50,236 bases of DNA, taken from positions 1 to 50,236 of the forward strand of contig JANREL010000007.1 of NCBI GenBank assembly GCA_030758355.1. Reading direction: 5' to 3'. Made by a program: the position numbers and the translations under genes. The stretch comes from Polaribacter sp. Lineage in GTDB: Bacteria > Bacteroidota > Bacteroidia > Flavobacteriales > Flavobacteriaceae. Shown here piece by piece: positions 14,401-24,079 of this stretch. Position 1 is the stretch's first letter. The number at the start of each line of letters is the position of its first letter. The notes under the pieces are model-generated. The model searched no databases and was not told where the DNA came from. It saw nothing but the letters and a program-made list of their open reading frames with translations.

Positions 14401-16128
14401 TTATTTATAGGCTTGATGAATGTATTTTGCATACTTTTCTTGTCTTTTTTTATCTCCTGTTCTAAAAAACTTAACAGCATCATTAGCTCTCATAAAAAAA
14501 TGATTAACATCAATGATTTCTAAAAGTCCACCTTTGAACAAAGCATCTCTTAAAGGTCCTTTTGCGCCTGCAAAATAAAATAAAACCCCCTTTTTCTGAT
14601 AAAATTTAATTCGCTCTTTGAGCATTTCAACTCCTGTACTATCAGTTCTGTTGATGCTTTCCGAATCTAGCACTATCAATTTTAATGCCTTTCCTTTTTT
14701 ATCTGCCATTTCGTCCATTTTATCTCTAAAATAATTTGAATTTGCATAAAATAATTGAGCATCAAAACGAAAAACTAAAATATCTTCTTCTATAATTACT
14801 TCTTCAAAACGCTCTTTATTTCTATAAAAATTAGCATCAGGTACTTTTCCTAATTCTACCACATAAGGTCTTGATGTTCTAAATATCAATACAATAAGTG
14901 ACAATCCTACACCTACAGTGATTCCGTATTCAATACCAAAAAATAGGGTAGCAATAAAAGTAGAAATCAATAACCAAAAATCTAAATTATTCGCACGCCA
15001 CAAAAATGCCGCTTCTTTGATATTGACCAAGGCAAAAACAGCCACGATGATAATTGCCGCCAAAATAGCTTTGGGTAAATAATAAAATAATGGGGTAAAA
15101 AAAAGTAAGGTAATGATCACCATCACAACTGAAATAAATGCAGCCATTCCTGTTTTTGCGCCACTTTCTTGATTGATTGCCGAACGCGAAAAACTTGATG
15201 CAGTTGGATATGCTTTAAAAAATGACCCAAAAATATTGCTCAAGCCCAATGCTATCAATTCTTGATTTGGTCTCACTTTATACACATCTTGTTTTGTTTC
15301 TTGAGATTTTCCAATTGAAATTGTTTCGAGATAACCCACCATTACCAACGTTAATGCAATGGGAAACAATTCTCTGATTTGTTCTAATTCGATTGTTGGA
15401 ATTCCGAAAGAAGGTAATCCTGAAGGAATGTTTTTTACGATGGAAACATCTGTCAAATTTTTTCCAAAAAATCTCATAATGACAATTCCTAAAACCACCA
15501 CAATCAATGCACTTGGAATTCTTTTATCTATTTTTCTGAAAACAAAAATAATAGCGACAGCAATCATTCCAATAATCGTTGTTGGCAAATTATAAAAGGA
15601 AATTTTCAGCCAAATATCTTCTAAAAGTTCATGGATTTGATCACTTTGAACGAAATCAACTCCGAGTAAATTTCGGAATTGATTGATTCCGATAATCAAA
15701 GCTACAGCAGATGTAAATCCAGTAATCACAGGTCTTGACAAAAAATTGACAATAAATCCTAAGCTGAAAATACCCAATACAAATTGGATAGTTCCCACCA
15801 TAAATGCCAATAAAATGGCAATTTCAATATAACTTTCTGAGCCTGCCAACGCCAATGTAGAAACTCCAGTTGCTACAATCAATGAATCCATGGCTACAGG
15901 ACCAATAGCAACTTGTCTTGCTGAACCAAAAATAGCGTAAATAACTTGAGGGACTAATGCACAATACAATCCATAAATAGGAGGTAAACCTGCAATCAAA
16001 GCATAAGCAATTCCTTGTGGAATCAAGATAATTCCGACAGTAATTCCCGCAATCAAATCACCTTTTAAAAAGGATTTTTCATAATTGGGTAACCATTCTA
16101 AAATCGGAATTATTTTTCTAATCTTCAT
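14401..16128 (-). CDS. SulP-family inorganic anion transporter with STAS domain
   Basis: 575 residues. The membrane part has about 12-14 hydrophobic segments. It opens with the SulP signature region (LIAGITVGIILIPQGIAYAL) and includes NIFGSFFKAYPTASSFSRSA, the substrate-site region of the SLC26/SulP core. A cytoplasmic STAS domain occupies about residues 435-555, with LDSESINRTDSTGVEML. SulP proteins carry sulfate, bicarbonate or other anions, and the substrate cannot be fixed from sequence. Lying three bases after ruvB and 78 before a persulfide dioxygenase, export or uptake of a sulfur oxyanion is the simplest guess. Confidence 0.92.
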   Translation of the reverse strand: MKIRKIIPILEWLPNYEKSFLKGDLIAGITVGIILIPQGIAYALIAGLPPIYGLYCALVPQVIYAIFGSARQVAIGPVAMDSLIVATGVSTLALAGSESYIEIAILLAFMVGTIQFVLGIFSLGFIVNFLSRPVITGFTSAVALIIGINQFRNLLGVDFVQSDQIHELLEDIWLKISFYNLPTTIIGMIAVAIIFVFRKIDKRIPSALIVVVLGIVIMRFFGKNLTDVSIVKNIPSGLPSFGIPTIELEQIRELFPIALTLVMVGYLETISIGKSQETKQDVYKVRPNQELIALGLSNIFGSFFKAYPTASSFSRSAINQESGAKTGMAAFISVVMVIITLLFFTPLFYYLPKAILAAIIIVAVFALVNIKEAAFLWRANNLDFWLLISTFIATLFFGIEYGITVGVGLSLIVLIFRTSRPYVVELGKVPDANFYRNKERFEEVIIEEDILVFRFDAQLFYANSNYFRDKMDEMADKKGKALKLIVLDSESINRTDSTGVEMLKERIKFYQKKGVLFYFAGAKGPLRDALFKGGLLEIIDVNHFFMRANDAVKFFRTGDKKRQEKYAKYIHQAYK

Positions 16129-16131
16129 TTT

Positions 16132-17154
16132 TTAAAACAATTCTGCTTGACTACTTCCTTTGATTCTTCCTAGATGTTTATAAGCTAATTCAGTCACTTC
16201 TCTTCCTCTTGGCGTTCTTGTAATAAAACCTTGTTGAATCAAAAAAGGTTCATAAACTTCTTCAATAGTTTCTGTATTTTCACTCACCGCAGTTGCAATT
16301 GTGCTAATCCCAACAGGACCACCTTTGAATTTATCAATAATCGTAAGTAGGATTTTATTGTCCATTTCATCCAAACCATATGTATCAACATTGAGTGCTT
16401 GTAATGCAAATTTTGCGATTTCAATAGTGATTTTTCCATCGCCTTTTATTTGCGCAAAATCTCTTACTCTTCTCAGTAAAGAATTGGCAATTCTTGGAGT
16501 TCCTCTACTTCTGCCAGCAATTTCGATAGCAGCTTCCATGGCAATTGGAACTTTTAAAATTTGTGCACTTCTTTGAATAATGGTCGTTAAGAGTTCTTTT
16601 GTATAATATTGTAATCGAGTACTAATTCCGAAACGAGCTCTCATTGGCGCTGTTAACAATCCTGAGCGAGTTGTTGCGCCAATTAACGTAAAAGGTTCTA
16701 AATTAATTTGAACAGTTCGTGCATTTGGACCAGACTCAATCATAATATCGATTTTATAATCTTCCATTGCTGAGTATAAATACTCCTCTACCACTGGACT
16801 TAATCTGTGGATTTCATCGATAAAAAGTACATCACGTTCGTCTAAATTGGTTAATAAACCTGCCAAATCTCCTGGTTTGTCTAACACTGGTCCTGAAGTT
16901 ACTTTGATGCCAACTTTTAACTCATTTGCTAAAATATGAGCCAACGTAGTTTTTCCTAATCCTGGAGGTCCGTGAAACAAGGTGTGATCTAAAGCTTCAC
17001 CCCTTTTATTGGCAGCTTGTACAAAAACTTTCAAATTTTCTAATGCTTGATCCTGACCTGTAAAATCCTCAAAAGAAAGTGGACGCAGTTTTTTTTCTAC
17101 CTCTAATTCTTGATTAGAATAGTTGGTGTTTTCAGGATTTAGATTCTCATTCAT
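16132..17154 (-). CDS. ruvB: Holliday junction branch migration helicase RuvB
   Basis: 340 residues, usual length. The AAA+ ATPase has Walker [10 protein letters not shown], Walker [10 protein letters not shown], sensor 1 GATTRSG and the arginine-finger region APMRARFG. The C-terminal winged helix ends in [12 protein letters not shown]. RuvB forms hexameric rings that drive branch migration with RuvA. ruvA and ruvC are not in this window. It is the first gene of the run leading into sulP. A TATCTTTG box five bases ahead of the ATG suggests a leaderless transcript. Confidence 0.97.
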   Translation of the reverse strand: MNENLNPENTNYSNQELEVEKKLRPLSFEDFTGQDQALENLKVFVQAANKRGEALDHTLFHGPPGLGKTTLAHILANELKVGIKVTSGPVLDKPGDLAGLLTNLDERDVLFIDEIHRLSPVVEEYLYSAMEDYKIDIMIESGPNARTVQINLEPFTLIGATTRSGLLTAPMRARFGISTRLQYYTKELLTTIIQRSAQILKVPIAMEAAIEIAGRSRGTPRIANSLLRRVRDFAQIKGDGKITIEIAKFALQALNVDTYGLDEMDNKILLTIIDKFKGGPVGISTIATAVSENTETIEEVYEPFLIQQGFITRTPRGREVTELAYKHLGRIKGSSQAELF

Positions 17155-17159
17155 AGGTA

Positions 17160-17167
17160 CAAAGATA
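17160..17167 (-). promoter_or_regulatory. -7 element abutting the ruvB start
   Basis: Minus-strand TATCTTTG, a full TAnnTTTG match, with only five bases to the ruvB ATG at 17154. No -33 match at the usual distance. Confidence 0.45.
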
Positions 17168-17204
17168 AAAGAAATGGTTCAGAAAATGGACAGGAACTAA
17201 ATCG

Positions 17205-17234
17205 AAAAAACCTCTCCGAATTTGGAGAGGTTTT
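17205..17234 (-). terminator. Terminator of the act-cox operon
   Basis: An 11-bp perfect stem, AAAACCTCTCC (17207-17217) with GGAGAGGTTTT (17224-17234), six-base loop, and six T on the minus strand. It lies just past the coxA stop codon. The plus strand has only four T. Confidence 0.88.
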
Positions 17235-17254
17235 CTAATAAATATTTTTTGTTT

Positions 17255-19036
17255 TTAAGAAGGTTCTTCTCCCTCTAAAAGTGGTGTTGTTTGCAGAACA
17301 AAATCTTTTCCATGTAAATAATCACTTTCATCATCATTTGGATTTATACGTTTGCTATAATCATAAGGCCATCTATGAACTTCAGGTAATTTTCCTGGCC
17401 AGTTTCCATGTATATGTTCTACTGGAGTTGTCCACTCTAACGTATTTGAATTCCAAGGATTTTGTGATGATTTTTCTCCTCTGTAAATAGAGATGAAAAA
17501 GTTTGCTAAGAAAATAATCTGAGCGATTCCACCTACAATTGCAAAAATGGTAATCACAACATTGATATCCGCAATGTCATCAAACATTGGGAAATTTGTG
17601 TTGGTATAATATCTTCTTGGCAAACCAGCTAATCCGATAAAATGCATTGGCCAGAAAACTCCGTAAGCACAAACAATCGTAATCCAGAAATGCCAATATC
17701 CTAAAGTTTTATTCATCAAACGACCATACATTTTTGGAAACCAATGATAAATACCTGCATACATTCCGAAAATTGCAGAAACACCCATTACCAAATGGAA
17801 GTGAGCTACTACGAAATACGTATCATGAATATTGATATCTAGTGCTGAATCTCCTAAAACCAATCCTGTCAAACCTCCAGTTACGAAAGTTGAAACCAAG
17901 CCAATTGAAAATAACATGGCTGGATTTAGTTGAAGATTTCCTTTCCAAAGTGTGGTTACATAATTAAACGCTTTTACAGCAGAAGGAATGGCAATCAATA
18001 ATGTTGTAAATGTAAATACCGATCCTAAAAATGGATTCATTCCAGAAATAAACATGTGGTGTCCCCAAACTATGGTTGATAAAAACGCAATTGCAATAAT
18101 CGACATAACCATGGCTCTATAACCAAAGATTGGTTTTCTTGCATTTGTTGAAATGATTTCGGAGGTAATTCCCAATGCAGGAAGTAATACAATATACACT
18201 TCAGGGTGTCCTAAAAACCAGAATAAATGTTCAAATAAAACGGGTGATCCGCCTTGATAATGCAATACCTCGCCTGAAATAAAAATATCAGAGAGATAAA
18301 ATGAAGTTCCAAAACTTCTATCAAAAATCAGTAATAACGCTGCTGATAATAATACTGGGAAAGAAACAACGCCAATCATTGCAGTTACAAAAAAAGCCCA
18401 AATTGTTAAAGGCATTCTTGTCATTTTCATGCCTTTTGTTCTAAGGTTTAAAACGGTAACAATGTAGTTTAGAGCTCCAATCAAAGACGATGCAATGAAA
18501 ATTGCCATAGAAACCAACCAAAGTGTCATTCCTGTTCCAGAACCTGGAATTGCTTGCGGCAGTGCACTTAGTGGTGGATAAATTGTCCATCCTGCTGATG
18601 CTGGTCCTGCTTCCACAAAAAGAGAAATAACCATGATAATACTTGACAAGAAAAACAACCAATAGGAAACCATGTTCAAAAATCCTGAAGCCATATCTCT
18701 TGCTCCTAATTGCAATGGAATTAAAAGATTCGAAAACGTACCACTTAAACCAGCAGTCAAAACGAAGAACACCATAATTGTTCCGTGAATTGTTACCAAA
18801 GCAAGGTAAATATCAGGATTCATGATTCCATCTGTTTGATGTGGACCTAAAAAAGCTTCGATAATTGTAAATGATTTATCGGGCCAAGCAAGTTGTAAAC
18901 GGAAAAGCATTGACATGAAAAGAGCAATGACTCCCATAAAAATACCAGTCACCAAAAATTGTTTTGAGATCATTTTGTGATCTTGACTGAAAATATATTT
19001 TGTTACAAATGTTTCTTTATGATGATGTTCTGACAT
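17255..19036 (-). CDS. coxA: Cytochrome c oxidase subunit I
   Basis: 593 residues with twelve or more membrane helices. The haem a3-CuB site is visible as WFLGHPEVYIVLLP (His and the cross-linked Tyr, with PEVY typical of A1-type oxidases), VWGHHMF (two CuB His) and HDTYFVVAHFHLVMG (haem ligands). The K-channel lysine is in IPSAVKAF. The N-terminus starts MSEHHHKE. It completes the run from alternative complex III, so electrons should pass quinol to ACIII to this oxidase, which reduces oxygen and pumps protons. Subunits III and IV are not in the window. Confidence 0.97.
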   Translation of the reverse strand: MSEHHHKETFVTKYIFSQDHKMISKQFLVTGIFMGVIALFMSMLFRLQLAWPDKSFTIIEAFLGPHQTDGIMNPDIYLALVTIHGTIMVFFVLTAGLSGTFSNLLIPLQLGARDMASGFLNMVSYWLFFLSSIIMVISLFVEAGPASAGWTIYPPLSALPQAIPGSGTGMTLWLVSMAIFIASSLIGALNYIVTVLNLRTKGMKMTRMPLTIWAFFVTAMIGVVSFPVLLSAALLLIFDRSFGTSFYLSDIFISGEVLHYQGGSPVLFEHLFWFLGHPEVYIVLLPALGITSEIISTNARKPIFGYRAMVMSIIAIAFLSTIVWGHHMFISGMNPFLGSVFTFTTLLIAIPSAVKAFNYVTTLWKGNLQLNPAMLFSIGLVSTFVTGGLTGLVLGDSALDINIHDTYFVVAHFHLVMGVSAIFGMYAGIYHWFPKMYGRLMNKTLGYWHFWITIVCAYGVFWPMHFIGLAGLPRRYYTNTNFPMFDDIADINVVITIFAIVGGIAQIIFLANFFISIYRGEKSSQNPWNSNTLEWTTPVEHIHGNWPGKLPEVHRWPYDYSKRINPNDDESDYLHGKDFVLQTTPLLEGEEPS

Positions 19037-19064
19037 AATCTTATTTATTTGTAGTGTCTTAAAA

Positions 19065-20078
19065 TTATTGATTTATAACTGTTGATAATGTTGGTTGTTG
19101 TGCAATCCATTTGTCATATTCCTCTTGCTCAACAACTGTAATTTTCATTTGCATATTGTAATGAGAAGCTCCACAGATTTTGTTACATAACAATAAGTAA
19201 TCAAATTCGTAAGTCTCCTCTTCTCCTTTTGCTTTTCTAATTTTATTGATTTCACGAGTTTTGTCAACCACTTCTGATTGCATTCTCATTTCTTCAGTTG
19301 TATATTTTGGAGTAAAACCAAACTCTGTTACCATTCCAGGAACACAATTCATTTGTGCTCTAAAGTGAGGCATGTAAGCAGAATGCAGCACGTCTTGAGA
19401 ACGGAATTTAAAATGAATTTTACGCCCTTTAGGCAAATACAATTCTGTAACTTGTTTGTCATCTTGCGAATTTTTATCAGACATATCGACACCCATTGTA
19501 TTGATTCCTTTGATAAAGTTTACGTTTCCATAACCTAACATATTGTCTTCACCTGCATAACGAGCATCCCATCTAAACTGTTGAGAATAAACTTCAATAA
19601 CTATTGCATCTTTTTCATCAGACAAATCCATTACATTGTTCCATTGCCACAATCCATACCCAATTAATACTACCAACACAACGGCTGGAGTAATTGTCCA
19701 AATTGCTTCTAATTTATGACTATCTGCATAAAATTTTGCTTTGTTATGCTTATTTCCTCTGTACTTAAAGGTGAAGTAGAAAATCAAAAATTGCATTCCA
19801 AACTGCACGATTCCAATCAACCAAAAAGTGATATTGAATAAATTATCATCATGTTCACCTTCAATAGATGCTGATTCTGGGAGCATTATTACATTCAAAG
19901 CAATCAAGCAATAAATCATCATTGCATATAAAAAAGCCATAAATAACAATGCATATTTACCTTGTTTTGAATTGTCATTGTCATTGGCAACAGACTCTCT
20001 TAAATTAAGAATTCTGGTTATTTGCCAAAAACTTACTCCAATTGCAACACCTATAAAAATATAAAATAGAGCTAACAT
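19065..20078 (-). CDS. coxB: Cytochrome c oxidase subunit II (CuA)
   Basis: 337 residues. About four hydrophobic segments in the first 150 residues (two more than the classical subunit) are followed by a periplasmic cupredoxin domain with SQQFRWDARY. The CuA ligands are the His of VLHSAYMPHFR and the loop CNKICGASHYNMQM (Cys298, Cys302, His306, Met310). The usual Glu between the cysteines (CSELC) is Lys300 here. Its backbone carbonyl is the CuA ligand, so copper binding need not be lost. No cytochrome c domain is fused. Gap to coxA is 28 bases. Confidence 0.95.
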   Translation of the reverse strand: MLALFYIFIGVAIGVSFWQITRILNLRESVANDNDNSKQGKYALLFMAFLYAMMIYCLIALNVIMLPESASIEGEHDDNLFNITFWLIGIVQFGMQFLIFYFTFKYRGNKHNKAKFYADSHKLEAIWTITPAVVLVVLIGYGLWQWNNVMDLSDEKDAIVIEVYSQQFRWDARYAGEDNMLGYGNVNFIKGINTMGVDMSDKNSQDDKQVTELYLPKGRKIHFKFRSQDVLHSAYMPHFRAQMNCVPGMVTEFGFTPKYTTEEMRMQSEVVDKTREINKIRKAKGEEETYEFDYLLLCNKICGASHYNMQMKITVVEQEEYDKWIAQQPTLSTVINQ

Positions 20079-20110
20079 AAATATCTTTCTTTATTGTTTT
20101 AAAACTTTAA

Positions 20111-21484
20111 TTAATGATGATGATTGTCTGAATTTTCTCCTCTATGTTCAATATTAAAATAATGGAAATGTTCACTTTCTTTTAAGAATGGATTTCCTTT
20201 TGGTATTGGATTTGCTTTCGCGAATGCACTAAATACGGTATAGATAAAGATTCCTAAGAAAAATAAAAGTGAGCTCAATTCTGGTATTCCAAATGACCAT
20301 TGATCACCAACAGTTGCAGGCATAATCATCACAAAGAAATCTACATAATGTCCTGCTAAAATTACAATTCCACCCATAACCACAAACCAAGGAATACTCT
20401 TGAAATCACTGTTGATTAATAACAAAATTGGGAAAACAAAATTCATTACAACCATTGATAAGAATGGTAATTTGTACTCATTAAATCTTGCAACGAAATA
20501 GGTAGTTTCTTCAGGAATGTCAGCATACCAAATCAGCATAAATTGTGAGAACCATAAATAGGTCCAAAATACAGAGAAACCAAACATGAATTTCGCTAAA
20601 TCGTGAATATGACTATCATTTACACTTGGCAACGCACCTTTAGATCGTAAATAAATAGTTACAAATGCAATTACAGTTAATGCACTTACTAATAAACTTG
20701 CCAATACATACCAACCAAATAATGTTGAAAACCAGTGTGGGTCTAATCCCATAATCCAATCCCAAGACATCATTGATTCAGTCAACATAAATATTACTAA
20801 AAATATTACAGAAGCATGATAATTTTTCTTGTACGTTTTGTTTCCGTCATTGGCAGTATCTTCTGCAATAGAATTTTTTCTGATAAAAAAACGATATGCA
20901 TTCCAAAGAACTAAATAAATAATCCCTCTAATTGTCCACCCTGTAGTATTCATCCACCAAGATTTTCCATCTACAATGGCATCATATTTTTCGCTTGTCG
21001 GGTCAAAAGTTCCTTCTGCCATCCAAGAAAACAGATGATTGTAATGGAAAAGTGAAGCAGATAAAATTACCAATAACATGATGATTGACGTTGGAACTAA
21101 ATTCGCAGTAATGGCTTCCATCACTCTAAATAAAACTACAGACCAACCTGATTGTGCTACTCTCTGCGCTGCATAAAATGCCAATGCCAATAGAGAAATT
21201 CCTAAAAAGAAAATCAACGAAACATACAGAGCAGACCAAGGTTTGTTTTGCAATTGATGGAACACATGTTCCTCATGGGCAGCATCATGATGTTCTTCAT
21301 GATTATTTGTGGTGATTGCATGATCATCTCCATGAGTATTTCCATGGGAAGAATGAGCTGCAATCATTTCTTTAGCTTCCTCTATTGTACTTGGAGCAGA
21401 CATAAAACTGAATCCAATTCCTAAAGCACCTACTATGATAAGTGCTAAAGAGAGTATTTTTAATTTACCTGAGAATTGATACAT
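20111..21484 (-). CDS. actF: Alternative complex III subunit ActF, with His-rich periplasmic loop
   Basis: 457 residues with about ten membrane helices, related to ActC and NrfD-type quinol subunits but without firm evidence of a quinone site. ActF lies between the c-haem subunits and the oxidase in the complex. Residues 44-76 hold ten histidines (as in HEEHH), after the first membrane segment and likely outside the cytoplasm. The C-terminus is also His-rich (DNHHH). The gene lies 26 bases from actE and 32 from coxB. The His-rich insert is not a general feature I associate with the family. Confidence 0.93.
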   Translation of the reverse strand: MYQFSGKLKILSLALIIVGALGIGFSFMSAPSTIEEAKEMIAAHSSHGNTHGDDHAITTNNHEEHHDAAHEEHVFHQLQNKPWSALYVSLIFFLGISLLALAFYAAQRVAQSGWSVVLFRVMEAITANLVPTSIIMLLVILSASLFHYNHLFSWMAEGTFDPTSEKYDAIVDGKSWWMNTTGWTIRGIIYLVLWNAYRFFIRKNSIAEDTANDGNKTYKKNYHASVIFLVIFMLTESMMSWDWIMGLDPHWFSTLFGWYVLASLLVSALTVIAFVTIYLRSKGALPSVNDSHIHDLAKFMFGFSVFWTYLWFSQFMLIWYADIPEETTYFVARFNEYKLPFLSMVVMNFVFPILLLINSDFKSIPWFVVMGGIVILAGHYVDFFVMIMPATVGDQWSFGIPELSSLLFFLGIFIYTVFSAFAKANPIPKGNPFLKESEHFHYFNIEHRGENSDNHHH

Positions 21485-21510
21485 ATCTTTCGTATTCTAT
21501 CTTTTTGTAA

Positions 21511-22059
21511 TTATTTTAATAAATCAGCACGCAACTGTTCCACATAATGGATAATCTGCCAACGTTCTGTGTATGTTAATTGAGAGGAATGAGAACCCAT
21601 TAAATTTTTACCATGCATAATTACATGATAAATAGTTCCTGCATTGATTTCTCTATCTTTATAATTTGGAATTCCTTCGAATTTACCATTTTGAACTAAG
21701 GCACCATTTCCATCACCTTTTTCACCATGACAAGAAGTACAATAAATTGTGTACAACTGTTTTCCTTTTTCTAAATTTTTCTCTGAAGCCTCAATAGGAT
21801 TTGTAACTTCCACTCTTGCTCTTTCGTAACCTTCTGGAGTATCAGGAATATCGTATGCTGGGAAGCCTCCCCTTGGAATAGTCCCAGCAACTGGTGGTCT
21901 ATTCACAGGTTTATTATTCAATCCTTTTTCAGCATCTGTATCATAAGGGATTGACTCATACATGTCTGGCATGTATTGAACCTGAGGCGTTCTTTTGTTA
22001 TTGCAAGAGACTAAACTTACAAAAACAACTAAAGCGAAAAGTATTTTTAAATTTTTCAT
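21511..22059 (-). CDS. actE: Alternative complex III monohaem cytochrome c subunit ActE
   Basis: 182 residues. A signal of 18-19 residues ends in LVSC, a lipobox, so the protein is anchored to the membrane outside. A single c-type haem site CTSCH is followed by HGEKGDGNG. A likely axial Met is in KNLMGSH. ActE passes electrons from the pentahaem subunit ActA toward the oxidase. Eleven bases separate it from actD. Confidence 0.94.
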   Translation of the reverse strand: MKNLKILFALVVFVSLVSCNNKRTPQVQYMPDMYESIPYDTDAEKGLNNKPVNRPPVAGTIPRGGFPAYDIPDTPEGYERARVEVTNPIEASEKNLEKGKQLYTIYCTSCHGEKGDGNGALVQNGKFEGIPNYKDREINAGTIYHVIMHGKNLMGSHSSQLTYTERWQIIHYVEQLRADLLK

Positions 22060-22069
22060 TACCTATTAA

Positions 22070-22597
22070 TTAGTGCTTTTCTACTACATTAATTTCTACA
22101 GCGCCTGTTTTTGCTAACAATGCTGTTAATTCTTCTTCATTATTATGAACAGGAATTTCCATCAAAAAATGATCATCAGTTGTTCTTGGATCAGGATTTT
22201 CTGCTTTTCTGAATGGCCAAATTTTACTTCTCATATAAAAAGTAATCACCATTAAATGTGCTGCAAAAAACACGGTTAATTCGAACATAATTGGCACAAA
22301 AGCTGGCATGTTTTCAAACCATGAAAAACTTGGTTTTCCACCAATATCTTGTGGCCAATCTTGAATCATCATATAATTTGTCATCCAAATAGCTACAGAT
22401 AAACCTGTAATTCCATACATGAATGCAGTAATTGCAATTCTTGTTGGGGCTAATCCCATGGCTTTATCTAAACCATGCACTGGAAAAGGACAAAATACTT
22501 CTTCAATGTGATGATGAGCTGCTTTTACAGTTTTTACTGCGTCAAGCAAAACTTCGTCATCATTATAAAATGCGTGAATAACTTTTGATGAACCCAT
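22070..22597 (-). CDS. actD: Alternative complex III subunit ActD (DUF3341)
   Basis: 175 residues. An N-terminal soluble region (VIHAFYNDDEVLLDAVKTVK, HIEEVFCPFPVHGLDKAMGL) is followed by two membrane helices, the typical ActD layout. It has no cofactor motif and serves as a structural membrane subunit. Its start codon overlaps the last base of actC (stop at 22597), consistent with coupled translation. Confidence 0.93.
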   Translation of the reverse strand: MGSSKVIHAFYNDDEVLLDAVKTVKAAHHHIEEVFCPFPVHGLDKAMGLAPTRIAITAFMYGITGLSVAIWMTNYMMIQDWPQDIGGKPSFSWFENMPAFVPIMFELTVFFAAHLMVITFYMRSKIWPFRKAENPDPRTTDDHFLMEIPVHNNEEELTALLAKTGAVEINVVEKH

Positions 22598-24060
22598 TAT
22601 TCTGTATCGTTTTTATCTGATTTATCACTTCTTTTCTCAACATCTAAAACAACAATTGCTGGTTTAGTAGGAATTCCTTGTTCACTTCTTTTTTTGTAAA
22701 ACTCTCCTGATGATTTCAAGATTGTTTTTACTTCTGCTTGTGCAATTACAGGGAAAGTTCTTGCATATAATAAAAATAACACAAAGAAGAATCCAATTGT
22801 TCCAATAAAAATTCCAACATCTACAAACGTTGGCTCAAAACGCCACCAAGTTGAAGGTAAATGACCTTTACTCAATACGATTGCGATAATGTCAAAACGC
22901 TCAAACCACATACCGATATTGATAGCAATTGAGATAATGAATGATGCTATAAAACTTCTTCTAATTTTCTTGAACCATAATAACTGAGGAATTGCAATGT
23001 TGAATAACAACAATGAGTAAAATGCCCAAGCATAAGGCCCTGTTGCGGCTCCTACTGATAAATACGTGTAGTATTCATAAGGCGAACCTGTATACCAAGC
23101 AATGAAAAACTCAGTTGCATACGCTACTGCTACAATTCCACCTGTTAAAATAATTACAATATTCATGTATTCTACATGAAGTCTTGTAATATATTCTTCC
23201 ATATTGGTTACTTTACGCATAATCCCTAACAATGTTTGTACCATCGCAAACCCTGAAAAAATGGCTCCAGCAACGAAATAAGGAGGAAAAATTGTTGAGT
23301 GCCAACCTGGATTGATAGACGTAGCAAAGTCCATAGATACAATTGTATGTACAGAAAGTACTAATGGTGTTGCCAAACCTGCTAAAACCAAAGACACTTC
23401 TTCAAAACGTTGCCAATCTTTGGCTCTTCCTGACCAACCAAAACTCAATAATGAATATATTTTCTTTTGAAAAGGTTTTACAGCTCTATCACGAATCATT
23501 GCAAAATCTGGTAATAAACCTGTCCACCAGAAAACCAACGATACAGATAAATAAGTAGAAATTGCAAATACATCCCACAACAATGGTGAGTTAAAGTTTA
23601 CCCACAATGATCCGAATTGATTAGGAATTGGGAGTACCCAAAATGCATTCCAAGGACGCCCCATGTGAATGATTGGAAACAATCCTGCTTGAAAAACAGC
23701 AAAAATTGTCATGGCTTCTGCAGAACGGTTGATAGCCATTCTCCATTTTTGACGGAATAATAACAATACAGCTGAAATCAATGTTCCTGCGTGACCAATT
23801 CCTACCCACCAAACGAAATTGGTGATATCCCAAGCCCAACCAATGTTTTTGTTTAGACCCCAAACTCCAATACCTGTTCCAACTGTGTAAAAGATACATC
23901 CAAATCCCCAAAGCATTGCTGCTAAAGAAATGTAAAATGCCATGTACCAATTCTTGTTTGCTTTACCTTCAATAGGTTTTGCAATGTCTTCGGTAATATC
24001 GTGATATGATTTATCACCTAGTATTAACGGTTCCCTGATGGGTGCTTCGTAATGAGACAT
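22597..24060 (-). CDS. actC: Alternative complex III quinol-binding subunit ActC (NrfD family)
   Basis: 487 residues with about ten membrane helices of the NrfD/PsrC type. Early helices contain WGLNKNIGWAWDITNFVWWVGIG in part, then HMGRPWNAFWVLP, the region that forms the quinol site near the outer face in known ACIII structures. ActC takes electrons from menaquinol and hands them to the iron-sulfur subunit ActB. The 3' tail is charged and cytoplasmic. Confidence 0.95.
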   Translation of the reverse strand: MSHYEAPIREPLILGDKSYHDITEDIAKPIEGKANKNWYMAFYISLAAMLWGFGCIFYTVGTGIGVWGLNKNIGWAWDITNFVWWVGIGHAGTLISAVLLLFRQKWRMAINRSAEAMTIFAVFQAGLFPIIHMGRPWNAFWVLPIPNQFGSLWVNFNSPLLWDVFAISTYLSVSLVFWWTGLLPDFAMIRDRAVKPFQKKIYSLLSFGWSGRAKDWQRFEEVSLVLAGLATPLVLSVHTIVSMDFATSINPGWHSTIFPPYFVAGAIFSGFAMVQTLLGIMRKVTNMEEYITRLHVEYMNIVIILTGGIVAVAYATEFFIAWYTGSPYEYYTYLSVGAATGPYAWAFYSLLLFNIAIPQLLWFKKIRRSFIASFIISIAINIGMWFERFDIIAIVLSKGHLPSTWWRFEPTFVDVGIFIGTIGFFFVLFLLYARTFPVIAQAEVKTILKSSGEFYKKRSEQGIPTKPAIVVLDVEKRSDKSDKNDTE

Positions 24061-24079
24061 ATGTATATCTTAAATTTAA

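Noticed and set aside
23343-23950. Open frames on the plus strand opposite actC, and similar long frames opposite other minus-strand genes
   Set aside because: They lie wholly inside well-supported genes, show no recognisable domains and have the composition expected of antisense shadows.
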